Positions 25,297 through 38,527 of a stretch of 38,659 bases of DNA are shown piece after piece (positions within the stretch are counted from its first letter, which is position 1; the number at the start of each line of letters is the position of its first letter). The notes under the pieces are model-generated. The model saw nothing but the letters and a program-made list of their open reading frames with translations, made no database searches and had not been told where the DNA came from. The stretch spans positions 1-38,659 of the forward strand of contig SHYY01000036.1 of assembly GCA_009692555.1 (NCBI GenBank), written 5' to 3'. Source of the stretch: Myxococcales bacterium (lineage in GTDB: Bacteria; Myxococcota_A; Polyangia; Palsa-1104; SHYY01). The translations under genes were made by a program, and so were the position numbers.

Positions 25297-25527
25297 TGAC
25301 CACTGGCCACATCTCCGAGTTCCCGTCGCTGAGCATGAGCCGCGCCCTTCGAATTCTGTTCCCCTTCTCCCGCTGGCGTCGCTGGCGGGAGAGGGTGAGG
25401 GTGAGGGTGAGGGTGGGCGCCTGCCCACGCAGCGAAGGCGGAAGCGAAAATATCACGTGCGGTCCACCCTCGCCCCGACCCTCTCCCGCCAGCGGGGAGA
25501 CGATCCTTCAGATGTGGCTAGCGGTCA
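25297..25527 (+). mobile_element. Putative MITE-like inverted-repeat element, long copy (231 bp)
   Basis: Ends are TGACCACTGGCCACATCT (25297-25314) and AGATGTGGCTAGCGGTCA (25510-25527), 16 of 18 matching as inverted repeats. The first 75 bases align with the copy at 9864 in the same orientation (shared CCACATCTCCGA, CGTCG.TGA, ATGA.CCG, TCTGTT). Inside are a hairpin (TCTCCCGC 25366-25373 with GCGGGAGA 25385-25392), a G-rich run of five GGG tracts (25393-25417), and a second CCCTCTCCCGCC hairpin half near 25489. The extra length over the short copy is about 104 bp in the middle. It has no coding capacity. Confidence 0.55.
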
Positions 25528-25722
<195 letters not shown>

Positions 25723-25747
25723 TCGGGCGAATCACCTCGCTGCGTGC

Positions 25748-27283
25748 CTACCGCCTCGGCAGCCCGCGCGGGCGATCGAGGATCGCCGAGAGCACCATCG
25801 CCTCGCGCCAGTCCGCGAGATCGACGCCGCCGCGGCGTGGTCCCGCGGCGCGCGCGTCGTTCGAGTCGGCGCGACGGCGAAGCACGCGGCGGGCCACGCC
25901 CACCGACGGGATGGTGGCCCGCGCCGCGCGCAGGATCGAGGGCGCCAGCGACGGGCGCTCGCTCCATGCCAGCACCGCGCCAGCGATCAGCGCACGCGGA
26001 TCCCGGGTCGGCGCCCGCTGGCCCGCGAAGTAGGCGCGGCACGCCTCACGCGCCGCCTCGTGCTCGCGCGGGCCGAGATCGAGCCCGGGGATCGATCGCA
26101 GCTCGAAGCCGGCCAGCGACGCCAGCTCGTCCTGGTAGATGACGTGGGTGATCGACTCGCCCCGCCGGATGATCGCCTCATCGGCGATCCCGATCCAGGT
26201 CTGGCGCCGGGTCGGGAAGAACAGCGCGTCCGGCCCGCCGTGCCGCGCGCGCCACTCGCTCTCGAGGCGGGCGGCCTCCCCGGGGAAGCCGATCTCCGCG
26301 AGCAGGCGACACCCGAGCACCACGCGCAGGTGATGCGGCGGGTGCGGCGCCCAGGTCATCCAGCCCGGCCCCGGCGGGACCCCGATCACGTTCTCGGGGT
26401 GCTGGGGATCGCCGAGCGACCAAATCAGCGTCTCGATGAAGGCCGGCCCGAGCATCAGCGTCCCGAACGCATCGGCGAAGATCTCGGGCAGCCAGACCGT
26501 GAACGCCGCGTCGAGATCGCGCCCGGTGAAGCCGACCCCACCGTCGGGGAGCCACCCGTCGCCCGAGAGTTCGCAGGCGCGACGCAGCTCGCCGTCGAGG
26601 CCGGGCACCGAGGCGAGGAAGTCGTGGCCGATCTCGTGGGCCAGGGCGGGCCACCACCCCGGCTCGCTTCCCCAGCTCGCCGGCAGGAGGATCGGCGCCA
26701 GACCGGTGGGGTTGAAGCCGATCAGGATCGAGAGGTTCTCTGCTTCGAGGGTGTGGCGGCAGCCGTCGCCCTCGATCAGCATCGTCGCCGTGCGCTGCGA
26801 CGAGAGCTTGATGCCGTGGGTGCGCGCGAACTCGACCACCGGGCGGTAGCAGGCGTCGGCGAGGGCGTCGGCGTCCCCGAGGAGAAGCAGGCGGGCCGGG
26901 TCGCGCCGCTGCTGCGCGAGGTCGGTCATCACCTCGAGCAGCGACTCGAAGTACTCCGCCGAGCGCACCAGCTCGACCCGCGAGCCGGCATCGCTCCCGC
27001 CGAGGAGCGTCCGGCCGCGCCCCGCAGCGGTCGCCACGTACCCCAAGAGGGTGTCGACGAAGCGCTCGTTCTGCTCCTCGCCGGCGCAGCGGCGTGCCTC
27101 GTCCCGCGCAGCGCGCTCGATCCGCTGGAGACGCGCCGCCAGATCGGCGACCTCTTTCGACCCCATCCGCGGAGCCGGCGGCGGGGCGAACCTTCGCTGC
27201 GTCACCGTTGCTGGCGCCTCGACCTTCTCCTTCTTCGTCAACGCTTTGACGAGCAGGATGATGAGGTCGATGATCAGATCCAT
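25748..27283 (-). CDS. Putative HExxH zinc metallopeptidase
   Basis: 511 residues, no named family that I recognise. The N-terminus is a short hydrophobic helix ([15 protein letters not shown]) followed by a charged, Pro-rich stretch, so it is probably membrane-anchored. The likely active site is 'WPALAHEIGHDFLASVPG' (HEIGH at about residue 214), with 'LPEIFADAFGTLML' about 50 residues later offering a third ligand Glu and Asp as in gluzincins. The C-terminal 200 residues are helical. It is the last gene of the NfeD-flotillin operon: its ATG overlaps the 3' end of the 56-residue ORF by ten bases. A role in membrane-protein quality control fits the context but is inference. Confidence 0.75.
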   Translation of the reverse strand: MDLIIDLIILLVKALTKKEKVEAPATVTQRRFAPPPAPRMGSKEVADLAARLQRIERAARDEARRCAGEEQNERFVDTLLGYVATAAGRGRTLLGGSDAGSRVELVRSAEYFESLLEVMTDLAQQRRDPARLLLLGDADALADACYRPVVEFARTHGIKLSSQRTATMLIEGDGCRHTLEAENLSILIGFNPTGLAPILLPASWGSEPGWWPALAHEIGHDFLASVPGLDGELRRACELSGDGWLPDGGVGFTGRDLDAAFTVWLPEIFADAFGTLMLGPAFIETLIWSLGDPQHPENVIGVPPGPGWMTWAPHPPHHLRVVLGCRLLAEIGFPGEAARLESEWRARHGGPDALFFPTRRQTWIGIADEAIIRRGESITHVIYQDELASLAGFELRSIPGLDLGPREHEAAREACRAYFAGQRAPTRDPRALIAGAVLAWSERPSLAPSILRAARATIPSVGVARRVLRRRADSNDARAAGPRRGGVDLADWREAMVLSAILDRPRGLPRR

Positions 27284-27444
27284 CGTCGCCGTCCCCGGCG
27301 CAGCGCCACCGGCGGCGCGAGCAGCTCCACCAGCACGAAGCGCCGGATCAGCGCGCTCCGATCACGCAGGAAGTCGAGCGGCGCACGCTCCGGACACGGC
27401 ACGCGCGGAGCCTTCGGCGCGCGGCCGTCCTGCCGCTCAGCCAT
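27274..27444 (-). CDS. Small ORF between flotillin and metallopeptidase genes
   Basis: 56 codons, ATG 27444 to TGA 27274. It begins [20 protein letters not shown] and continues '[21 protein letters not shown]' to a basic end 'RRGRRRWI'. It overlaps the floA stop by eight bases and the peptidase start by ten, as expected for translational coupling, and GGCGAGG lies immediately upstream of its ATG. Without it there would be a 153-base gap in an otherwise gap-free operon. I recognise no family. The central part could be a short amphipathic helix. The call rests on position and frame only. Confidence 0.5.
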   Translation of the reverse strand: MAERQDGRAPKAPRVPCPERAPLDFLRDRSALIRRFVLVELLAPPVALRRGRRRWI

Positions 27445-28447
27445 CCTCGCCCGGCGTCTTCTGCGAGGTCCCCCCGGTGGCGATCGATCCGCGCATCTCG
27501 GTGTCGGCCATGACGTTCTTCATCTGGTAGTAGTCCATCACGCCGATCCGCCCGCTGCGCAGCGCGTCGGACATCGCCATCGGGATCTGCGCCTCCGCCT
27601 CGACCAGCTTGGCCCGCATCTCGGATATGCGCGCCTTCATCTCCTGCTCCAGCGCCACCGCCATCGCCCGCCGCGACTCGGCCGACGCCTGGGCGACCTG
27701 CTTCGCCGCCTCGGCCTGCTCGGTCTGCAGCTTCGCGCCCACGTTCGAGCCCACCTCGACGTCGGCGATATCGATCGAGAGGATGTTGAACGCGGTGCCC
27801 GAGTCGAGCCCCTTGGCGAGCACGGTCTTGCTGATCTTGTCGGGGTGCTCCAGCACCTCCTTGTAGTCGTGCGCGGCGCCGATGGTCGACACCACGCCTT
27901 CGCCGACGCGCGCCAGCACCGTCTCCTCGCCCGCGCCACCGACGAGGCGGTCGAGGTTGGTCTGGACGGTCACGCGGGCGACCGCGTAGAGCTGGATGCC
28001 ATCGCGTGCCACGCCGGGGATCTTCGAGGTGGTGATCACCCGCGGATTGACGCTCATCTGCACCGCCTCGAACACGTTGCGGCCGGCGAGATCGATCGCC
28101 GCTGCGCGCCCGAAAGGAAGGTGGATGCCCGCCTTGTCCGCCGAGATGAGCGCGTTCACCACCAGCTCGACGTGCCCGCCAGCGAGGAAGTGGGCCTCGA
28201 TCATGTCGACGCTGATATCGGGGAGGCCCGCCTTCAGCGAGTTGATCCGCGCGTTCACGATGGTGAGCGGCGGCACCTTGCGGAGGCGCATCGCGACCAG
28301 CTGGAGCATCGATACGCCCGCCCCCGCTGTCTTGGCGGTGATCCACAGCCCGATCGGGACGATGGTCAGGACCACGATAAACATCACCACGGCCAGGAGG
28401 CCGCCGATGATCACCAGCACCGATGAGAAATCGATTCCCTTGTCCAT
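27437..28447 (-). CDS. floA: Flotillin-like protein FloA
   Basis: Membrane scaffold of bacterial functional microdomains, 336 residues, the normal FloA length. One N-terminal membrane hairpin ('[29 protein letters not shown]'), then '[19 protein letters not shown]', '[17 protein letters not shown]', '[26 protein letters not shown]', the PHB-like core '[37 protein letters not shown]', '[30 protein letters not shown]', and a long Ala/Glu coiled coil ('[20 protein letters not shown]'). The start at 28447 overlaps the nfeD stop by one base (TGATG). Linkage to nfeD genes is the classic arrangement and supports the call. Confidence 0.95.
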   Translation of the reverse strand: MDKGIDFSSVLVIIGGLLAVVMFIVVLTIVPIGLWITAKTAGAGVSMLQLVAMRLRKVPPLTIVNARINSLKAGLPDISVDMIEAHFLAGGHVELVVNALISADKAGIHLPFGRAAAIDLAGRNVFEAVQMSVNPRVITTSKIPGVARDGIQLYAVARVTVQTNLDRLVGGAGEETVLARVGEGVVSTIGAAHDYKEVLEHPDKISKTVLAKGLDSGTAFNILSIDIADVEVGSNVGAKLQTEQAEAAKQVAQASAESRRAMAVALEQEMKARISEMRAKLVEAEAQIPMAMSDALRSGRIGVMDYYQMKNVMADTEMRGSIATGGTSQKTPGEDG

Positions 28448-28914
28448 CAACCTTCCCTTTCTTCGACGAGGATGCGCGCGCCTTCGACCGACACCACGCG
28501 CACCGCGGTGCCGGCTTCGATGAACTTTCCATCGCTGACCACGTCCACGCGACGGCCTTCGATCTCGATGGCTCCGGCCGGGCGGAGCGAGGTGACCGCG
28601 GTGCCCACGCTCCCGATCAGTGCGGCGAGGCTGCCGTCGGTGTGCTGCGCGGTGATCGCGGTCTTGAGGATCAGTGCCTTGCCCGCCTGCGTTCGCGGGG
28701 CGATGACGATCGTCGCGACCGCGAGGGCCGCCGATCCGAGGAGCGACGATACGCCCCACCCGGGGCCATAGGTGGTCCACGCCAGAGCGACGCCGCCGCC
28801 GAGCAGCGCGATGGCGGAGAGGCCGGCCACGCCGAACCCGGGGAGGATCGCCACCTCGGCGACCAGCAGCACCATCCCGACGGCCAGCAGGCCGACGATC
28901 AACGCCCACATCAT
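28447..28914 (-). CDS. nfeD: Short NfeD-like membrane protein
   Basis: 155 residues: three to four membrane helices ('[21 protein letters not shown]', '[16 protein letters not shown]', '[15 protein letters not shown]') then a soluble OB-fold domain '[30 protein letters not shown]' ending '[15 protein letters not shown]', diagnostic of NfeD. It lacks the protease part, so it is the short NfeD1b-type partner. It overlaps the long NfeD1 by four bases (ATGA) and floA by one base, so the three are translated together. NfeD OB domains are thought to assist flotillin function. Confidence 0.9.
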   Translation of the reverse strand: MMWALIVGLLAVGMVLLVAEVAILPGFGVAGLSAIALLGGGVALAWTTYGPGWGVSSLLGSAALAVATIVIAPRTQAGKALILKTAITAQHTDGSLAALIGSVGTAVTSLRPAGAIEIEGRRVDVVSDGKFIEAGTAVRVVSVEGARILVEEREG

Positions 28915-30293
28915 GCGATCGGCCTCCGCTTCACCACGATCCGCGCACCATCGACCGACACCACCTCGATCGCCGCGCCCGCGTCGACCTGCTCGCCCTC
29001 GGAGACGACATCGTGGCGACGCCCGTCGAGCTTCATCTTGCCGGTGGGGTGGAGGGGCGTCTCGGCGACGCCTCGGGCCCCGACCTGCACCTGCGCGCCG
29101 GCGTGCTCATCCGTGGCGGTGGCGGTGATCGCCGCGTCGAGGATCAGCTTGCGCCCGAAGCGCGTGTTCGGGAGCAGCCGGGTGACGAGCGCCATCGCGA
29201 AGGCGGTCAGCAGCACCGAGCCCATCACCCGCGCCAGGGCACGCGTCACGAGGCCGAGCGAGAGGCTGACCTCGAACGGGAGGGTCTTCACGTCGAGCAG
29301 CGCGAGCATCAGCGCGGCGAGGATCGCCAGCACCCCCAGCACCGCGACGACGCCGTGGCCGGGCCAGAAGATCAGTTCGATGAGGAGCGCGGAGAGCCCG
29401 AAAACGAACAGCAGGATCTCGCCCCACCCGGCGAGGTGCACGACGTAGTGCCCGAAGAAGAACAGCGCGAGGCAGACCACGCCCACCACCCCGGCGATGG
29501 CGTGCCCCGGCGACCACAGCTCGATCATGATCCCGAGCATCCCGAGCGACATCAGCAGCGACGACACGGCGGGCGAAGAGAGGAAGCGCGCGATGCGCTC
29601 CGCCCAGTTCAGCGCGGGGCGGATGGTGGTCGGCTCGGGGCGATCGAGCCGCTTGCAGACCTCGGCCAGCGTGTCGACCGAGAAGGCGGCGTACTTGACC
29701 TTCAACGCCTCGTCGGTGGTGAGGGTGACGGTGGCCTCATCGTCGTCGCCGAGGTCGGCGATCTCCACCGCGGCGTCGACCATCGCCTCGGCCACGTCGC
29801 CGCGCCGCTTCTTGGCCTCGGCGGTGGCCTTCATCTCCTTGCGCATGTAGGAGACCACCTTCGCCTCGACGGGCGCCATCTTGCCCCCCTCGAGCTGCAC
29901 CGGTGTCGCGGCGCCGATGGTCGCCCCCGAGGCCATCACGATCGTGTCGGCGGCGAGGGCGATCAGCGCGCCGGCCGAGATGGCGCGCTTGTTGACAAAG
30001 GCGACGGTCTTGGCGTTGCTCCGCAAGATCGCGTCGCGGATCAGCACCGCGGCGTCAATCCGCCCGCCGAAGGTGTTGATCTCGAAGATGATCAGGTCAT
30101 CGGCGGTGGCGTCCTCGAGGACCCGCAAGGCGAACGGCGCGAGACCCAGATCGATCTCCCCATCGATCGTGACGACCAGGGTCCGCCCCGCGATGGGCTT
30201 CGGGGCATCGATGGCCTGCGCCGATCCGACGGCTGCGACGAGCGCGACGAGCCCCGCGCGCACCCACCTTGGACCGGACGCCCGCACACCCAT
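28911..30293 (-). CDS. NfeD1 long form with ClpP-like membrane serine protease
   Basis: 460 residues: signal peptide ('[17 protein letters not shown]'), a ClpP/crotonase-fold protease ('[20 protein letters not shown]', catalytic Ser in '[16 protein letters not shown]', candidate Lys about 40-50 residues later near '[10 protein letters not shown]'), five to six membrane helices, and a C-terminal NfeD OB domain ('[20 protein letters not shown]'). Archaeal and bacterial relatives cleave hydrophobic tails of membrane proteins such as stomatin partners. The start at 30293 (MGVRASGP) is chosen because a good promoter ends just before it; the frame continues upstream to 30338 without support. First gene of the five-gene operon. 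Confidence 0.9.
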   Translation of the reverse strand: MGVRASGPRWVRAGLVALVAAVGSAQAIDAPKPIAGRTLVVTIDGEIDLGLAPFALRVLEDATADDLIIFEINTFGGRIDAAVLIRDAILRSNAKTVAFVNKRAISAGALIALAADTIVMASGATIGAATPVQLEGGKMAPVEAKVVSYMRKEMKATAEAKKRRGDVAEAMVDAAVEIADLGDDDEATVTLTTDEALKVKYAAFSVDTLAEVCKRLDRPEPTTIRPALNWAERIARFLSSPAVSSLLMSLGMLGIMIELWSPGHAIAGVVGVVCLALFFFGHYVVHLAGWGEILLFVFGLSALLIELIFWPGHGVVAVLGVLAILAALMLALLDVKTLPFEVSLSLGLVTRALARVMGSVLLTAFAMALVTRLLPNTRFGRKLILDAAITATATDEHAGAQVQVGARGVAETPLHPTGKMKLDGRRHDVVSEGEQVDAGAAIEVVSVDGARIVVKRRPIA

Positions 30294-30329
30294 TGCCGGG
30301 ACCGTAGCAGACGCACCCCACCGTGACAA
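30294..30329 (-). promoter_or_regulatory. Sigma-70-like promoter of the NfeD-flotillin operon
   Basis: Reading minus strand: TTGTCA (30329-30324), exactly 17 bases, then TACGGT (30306-30301), then seven bases to the ATG at 30293. Predicted transcription would start within a base or two of the ATG, giving a leaderless or nearly leaderless mRNA, and no ribosome site is visible ahead of the ATG. The remaining gap up to tgt (30330-30354) contains a GC-rich palindrome CAGGGCCCTG. Confidence 0.5.
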
Positions 30330-30354
30330 CGCACCCACCCGATCAGGGCCCTGT

Positions 30355-34409
<4,055 letters not shown>

Positions 34410-34475
34410 GAGCGCACCTTCAGCGAGGTCTTCCCGTAACACCGGTGGTGTTGCGCACAGCGGCGCGCCGTCGCT

Positions 34476-35936
34476 ATGCTGGCCACCCGAGCCATGTCGA
34501 GCCGCGACCCGAACGATCGGTTGAGGACCAGCGCCCTGGTCCTGCTCGGGGCGGCGCTCTCCGTCGGTGCGGTGCTGCGGGTGTGGCTCGCACTGCACGA
34601 CGACGGGATCTACTGGTGCGACGAGATCCATCAGTCGCTCGAGCCGGCGCACAAGCTGGTCTTCGGCTACGGCCTCGCGTCGTGGGAGTTCACCGCGGGC
34701 GCGCGCAACGCCACCCTGAGCCATTTGATCGCGCTGCTCCTGCGTGCGGCGACCGCGCTCGGGCTGCCCGCTCCGCGCGGCTACCTGCTGGTGGTGCGGC
34801 TGTTCTTTTGCGCCCTGTCGCTCGGGTCGGTGGTTGGCAGCTACGCGCTGGCCCGCGCCCATCGCGCCTCTCCGCTGGCAGCGGCGGGCGGGGCATGCCT
34901 GTTCGCGCTCGCCGGGCCGGCGATCTACTTCGCGCCCCGGGCGATGAGCGAGTCGGCCTCCGGGCTGGCCGCGGTGTGGGGGCTGGCGCTGGCGCTCGAC
35001 GGGGCGGCCGGGCCGCGGCGGGTGGCGCTCGGCTCGTCGCTGCTCGGCTTCGCGGTGCTCCTCCGGCTGCACAATGGCGTGCTCTGCGCCGCGCTGCTCG
35101 TGGTCCTGCTGATCGGACGCCGTCGACGGGCGCTGGGGGTGGCCGTCGTGACGCTGGCGGCGTGGGCGCTGCTCTACGGGCTGATCGATCGGATCACCTG
35201 GGGGCACTGGTTCCAGTCGGCGCGCGTCTACCTCCGCTTCACGCTGGTCGACGGGGACATCACGCCATGGGGCGTGCAGCCGGTGACCTACTTTCCGCGC
35301 GTCCTGTTCACCGCGATGCCCGGAGTCGCGATCGCGATCGGCCTCCTCGGAGCGGTCGCGTGGCGGCGTGCATGGGGGTTGATCGCGATCCTCCTCGGGT
35401 TCCTCGCGCTGCACACCAGCTACCCGCACAAGGAGCTGCGCTTCCTTCTGCCGATCCTTCCGGCGCTGTGCGCGCTCGCGGGGATCGGCGCCGATGTGGC
35501 GTCGGAGCGGGTGCGCGCGCCGCTTTGCGCCGGGGCCCTCGTGGTGGCGGCGGCCATCTCGGCCGCGACCTTCCACCGCCTGACGTTCGGGCAGCTCGGC
35601 CAGTACGAACGGGTCAAGCCGGAGCAGAGCGCCTACGACGACTACGGCCCCGTCAACCGCCTCCTGACCATCGCTGGCGCGCGGCCGGACCTGTGTGGAA
35701 TCCGCACCGAGACCGCCAACCTCGCCTGGACCGGCGGCTACGCGTACCTCCACCGGGATGTGCCGCTCCATGGGCGGAGCGGGCCGGAGCGTCCGTCGGG
35801 GCGCTACAACTACGCCATCACGAACCGCACCCACGAGGACGACCCGATCGTCGCCAGCGACGGTGACATGGTCCTGGTGAGGCTGCCGAACCGGGAGTGC
35901 GCGCGCGATCCCGGCGCGGACCGAGGCTCCCGGTGA
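34476..35936 (+). CDS. GT22-like mannosyltransferase (PIG-B/ALG9/ALG12 type)
   Basis: 486 residues, about ten membrane helices. The N-terminal luminal-type loop 'CDEIHQSLEPAHKLVFGYG' and following 'SWEF' match the DE-Q-EPAH-FGYG-TWEW signature of GT22 mannosyltransferases, and the later 'HTSYPHKELRFLLPILP' matches their H-K-E-R-F motif. GT22 enzymes use polyprenyl-phosphate-mannose to elongate GPI anchors or N-glycan precursors in eukaryotes; bacterial members are uncommon and presumably act on a periplasmic glycolipid or polymer. The first ATG is 34476; ATG 34494 (MSSRDPND) is equally plausible. A GTGA overlap links it to the next gene. Assigned by motif; the acceptor is unknown. Confidence 0.8.
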   Translation: MLATRAMSSRDPNDRLRTSALVLLGAALSVGAVLRVWLALHDDGIYWCDEIHQSLEPAHKLVFGYGLASWEFTAGARNATLSHLIALLLRAATALGLPAPRGYLLVVRLFFCALSLGSVVGSYALARAHRASPLAAAGGACLFALAGPAIYFAPRAMSESASGLAAVWGLALALDGAAGPRRVALGSSLLGFAVLLRLHNGVLCAALLVVLLIGRRRRALGVAVVTLAAWALLYGLIDRITWGHWFQSARVYLRFTLVDGDITPWGVQPVTYFPRVLFTAMPGVAIAIGLLGAVAWRRAWGLIAILLGFLALHTSYPHKELRFLLPILPALCALAGIGADVASERVRAPLCAGALVVAAAISAATFHRLTFGQLGQYERVKPEQSAYDDYGPVNRLLTIAGARPDLCGIRTETANLAWTGGYAYLHRDVPLHGRSGPERPSGRYNYAITNRTHEDDPIVASDGDMVLVRLPNRECARDPGADRGSR

Positions 35937-36580
35937 AGCGCTCCCAGGACTACTTTCCAGCGCTCGAGAGCACGATGCGCTTTCCGTTCGTGCTCTATCA
36001 CGGGCCGCTCCGGCGCCATGTGCTGCGCGGCATCGCGGCCGAGGCGCGCAGGCGCGGACGGCCCCTGGCGCTGCTCAACGTCGGGTGCGGGCTGTCGCAG
36101 GTGCTGGAGGCGATCGATCCCCGCCACCCCTACCTCGGCGTGGATATCGATCCCCGCTCGGTCGAGGCCTGCCGCGCGCGCTACGCCTCGCGGGAAGCTC
36201 GCTTCCTGGCCTGCGATCCCGATCGCCTGCCCGCCGACGACGGCGCGTTTGATGTCGTCTTCTCGACCGAGGTGATCGAACACGTCGGCGATCCGCGCGC
36301 GTGGCTGCTCGAGCTGGTCCGGGTGACCGCGCCGGGCGGACTGATCCTGCTCAGCACCCCGAACTACGGCGACCTCCCGCTGCCGCTCATCGAGCGCACC
36401 TTTCTCGAACTGGTGGCGCGCTTCCACGGATTCACCAGAAAGGGGATTCATCCCATGCCCTTCTCCCGCGACAAGCTCCATGACCTCCTCCACGCGGTCG
36501 GCCTCGACGAGCCGGTCGTCGCCAAGACCCCGGGGCGATTGGCGTTGATCGCCTCCGCGCGGAAGCCGGCCGGTCGATGA
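35933..36580 (+). CDS. Class I SAM-dependent methyltransferase
   Basis: 215 residues from GTG 35933, which overlaps the preceding stop. Rossmann SAM site 'LLNVGCGLSQVLEAI' (motif I, about residues 49-63), motif II 'YLGVDIDPRSVEACRARY', 'FDVVFSTEVIEHVGDPRAWLLELVRVTAPGGLILLSTPN' (motifs III-IV, the usual EVIEH helix) and a C-terminal cap with 'GFTRKGIHPMPFS'. It belongs to the Methyltransf_11/23 group, often found in glycolipid or polysaccharide loci. Together with the GT22 gene and the next methyltransferase it makes a three-gene cassette with overlapping stops and starts. The acceptor is unknown. Confidence 0.87.
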   Translation: MKRSQDYFPALESTMRFPFVLYHGPLRRHVLRGIAAEARRRGRPLALLNVGCGLSQVLEAIDPRHPYLGVDIDPRSVEACRARYASREARFLACDPDRLPADDGAFDVVFSTEVIEHVGDPRAWLLELVRVTAPGGLILLSTPNYGDLPLPLIERTFLELVARFHGFTRKGIHPMPFSRDKLHDLLHAVGLDEPVVAKTPGRLALIASARKPAGR

Positions 36581-37428
36581 GCCAGTCGACCGTTCCACCG
36601 ACGAGCCAGACCGCGCCGCTGGTGCCAAAGGCCGCGGAGGTCCAGGCGGTGTTTCGCGCCTACGCTTCGCGCAGCCCCACGTCGCTGGCGATCCGCGAGA
36701 CGATGCGGCTGGTGGTGCTCGGGAGGCTGCTCGGGGAGGGGCGCTCCCTGTGGGACGTGGGGTGCGGCGATGGATTCTTCTGGGAGGTTTTCCCGTGGCG
36801 CGGAGCGTGGGAGATCGACGGCCTGGAGATCTCGACGCACGAGGCGGCGGACGCGGCGAAGCGCTCGGTGTTCCGCACGCTGCAGCTCGGCGACGTGACG
36901 CGGGTGAAGCCACCGCGCGCCGACTACGACGTGGTGCTCGGCAACTGCTCGCTCGAGCACATCCCCGATATCCACGAGGCGCTGCGCAAGATGCGCGGGG
37001 CGCTGAAGAAGCACGGACGGCTGCTCCTGTTCGTGCCGGCGTTCCGCTGGTCGCGCACGCTCAAGCTCTTTCGTGCGCTGGAGTCGATCAGCCCGCGGGT
37101 GATGATGGCGGCGCAGGGGGCGCTCGACGGCTTCTTTCAGCACCACCACCTCTACACGCGCACCACCTGGTCGATGCTGGTCGAGCACGCCGGGTTCCGG
37201 GAGATCGAGGCCCAGCCGCTCGGCGGCGCGGCGATCAATCGCGTCTTCGAGCGCTACCTCCTGCCGTCGCTGCCGGAGTTCGCCTTCAAGACCGTGCTCG
37301 GGCGCTACCCACCGGGCGCGCTGCGGCTGCGCGAGCTGCCCCCCGAGGTGGTGGCCGATCTCCTGGCGCAGCCCAACGCCGCGGCGGGCGACGAGTGCGT
37401 GGAGTACCTGATCACCGCGACCAGGTAG
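36577..37428 (+). CDS. Class I SAM-dependent methyltransferase
   Basis: 283 residues, coupled to the gene before by ATGA. Motif I 'LWDVGCGDGFFWEVFP' (about 58-73), 'IDGLEISTHEAADAAK', 'YDVVLGNCSLEHIPDIHEALRKMRGALKKHGRLLLFVPAF' and a long C-terminal extension with 'FFQHHHLYTRTTWSMLVEHAGF' and 'VVADLLAQPNAAAGDECVEYLI'. The YTRTTW segment is reminiscent of the Methyltransf_11-type enzymes of sugar or lipid modification, but it is not diagnostic. Not a duplicate of its neighbour: only the general fold is shared. Confidence 0.86.
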   Translation: MSQSTVPPTSQTAPLVPKAAEVQAVFRAYASRSPTSLAIRETMRLVVLGRLLGEGRSLWDVGCGDGFFWEVFPWRGAWEIDGLEISTHEAADAAKRSVFRTLQLGDVTRVKPPRADYDVVLGNCSLEHIPDIHEALRKMRGALKKHGRLLLFVPAFRWSRTLKLFRALESISPRVMMAAQGALDGFFQHHHLYTRTTWSMLVEHAGFREIEAQPLGGAAINRVFERYLLPSLPEFAFKTVLGRYPPGALRLRELPPEVVADLLAQPNAAAGDECVEYLITATR

Positions 37429-37456
37429 CGGGACGAGTCGGGCTCGCCAAGCCAGG

Positions 37457-38410
37457 CTACTCCCAGCGCGGGTCGGCGAGCAGGTCGGCGGGGCGCAGGT
37501 CCCAGTGCAGGATCACGTCGGTGGCGAAGGCGGGCGGCGGTTCGCCCGGCCGCTCCGGCCAGATGTCGAGGCGGCGAAAGTCGCCCAGGCAGTAGCCGAG
37601 GGCGCAGTAGCAGACGTCGCTGAACGAGCCGATCGTCGTGCTGGTGAACCACCACCCCTGGCGGAAGGTACCGGAGGTGGTGACCACCAGGTTGCGATCG
37701 AGGCCGAGCAGGACGCTCAGGCGGTCGCCGTTGCGGACGTTGCTGGTCGAGTGGATCGCCCAGGGATCGACGATCAGCCGCTCCGCGAGCGATTCGCCGT
37801 CGCAGAAGGGCGAGCGCCGCCAGGCCTCCTCGTGGTCGATCAGGATCTGGGCACGGCCGCGCGTGCCCTCGTTGTAGTCGGGCGCCGCCGCGTCGATCGA
37901 CCCGCCCGAGACCACCAGCGCGCGCACCGCGCCGCAGGCCAGGAGTCGAAACGCGCGGTCGAGGCGGCACTCGAACTGGGGCTCGACGAGCTTCGGCTCC
38001 TCGTCGTCCGGGTCGCTGATCCACGCCTTGTGGTGACCGTTCGCCTCCGAGCAGCCGGGCACGACGGCGAGCCAGAACTCGCGCTCGGGCTCGCCGGTGA
38101 GCTCGTCGAGCAGCCGCTCGATCGCGGCGCGGTTGTCGACCCGCTTCTCCTGGTAGATGCGCGATCCGCGCAGCGCGGCAAGGTCGGGGGCCTGCCAGCG
38201 GGGGACGGCGGGCACGTCGGAGGGCGTGAGACGAAGGAAGGGCAACGCGACCTGGAGGACTTGTACTACGCTCCGCTCAATCAATGCGAATGCGACCCGT
38301 GCTGGCGGCCCTGTCCCTCGCCAGAACTCGATCCGAGCGGGGATCCAGGGGCAGACGATCGAACCCGTGGGTGTGCGATGCCGATGGATCCGCGCGCCGC
38401 GGATCGCCAA
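37457..38410 (-). CDS. YdcF/DUF218-like protein with uncertain start
   Basis: Up to 317 residues. The core resembles DUF218: 'LAVVPGCSEANGHHKAW', 'RLDRAFRLLACGAVRALVVSGGSID', then 'YNEGTRGRAQILIDHEEAW', 'VDPWAIHSTSNVRNGDRLSVLLG' (the E..S.NE-like element), 'LVVTTSGTFRQGWWF', and 'CALGYCLGDFRRLDIW'. The last part parallels 'YYLGYPRLSTFHW' of the gene at 1582, so they are divergent relatives. The first 50 residues have no family likeness, and the end of a transposase gene is only 118 bases upstream, so the true start may have been altered by insertion; no ribosome site is clear. Role unknown. Confidence 0.6.
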   Translation of the reverse strand: MAIRGARIHRHRTPTGSIVCPWIPARIEFWRGTGPPARVAFALIERSVVQVLQVALPFLRLTPSDVPAVPRWQAPDLAALRGSRIYQEKRVDNRAAIERLLDELTGEPEREFWLAVVPGCSEANGHHKAWISDPDDEEPKLVEPQFECRLDRAFRLLACGAVRALVVSGGSIDAAAPDYNEGTRGRAQILIDHEEAWRRSPFCDGESLAERLIVDPWAIHSTSNVRNGDRLSVLLGLDRNLVVTTSGTFRQGWWFTSTTIGSFSDVCYCALGYCLGDFRRLDIWPERPGEPPPAFATDVILHWDLRPADLLADPRWE

Positions 38411-38527
38411 GCCGGCCCTGGCCCGGATTGTGGGCGCCGTCCGCGCTCGACACCGCGTGGGGGCCGGAGGCGGAACGCGGAGACGCCGGAGGGAGGCTGG
38501 CCAGGATCGCTGGAGCTTGGTCGCGAA

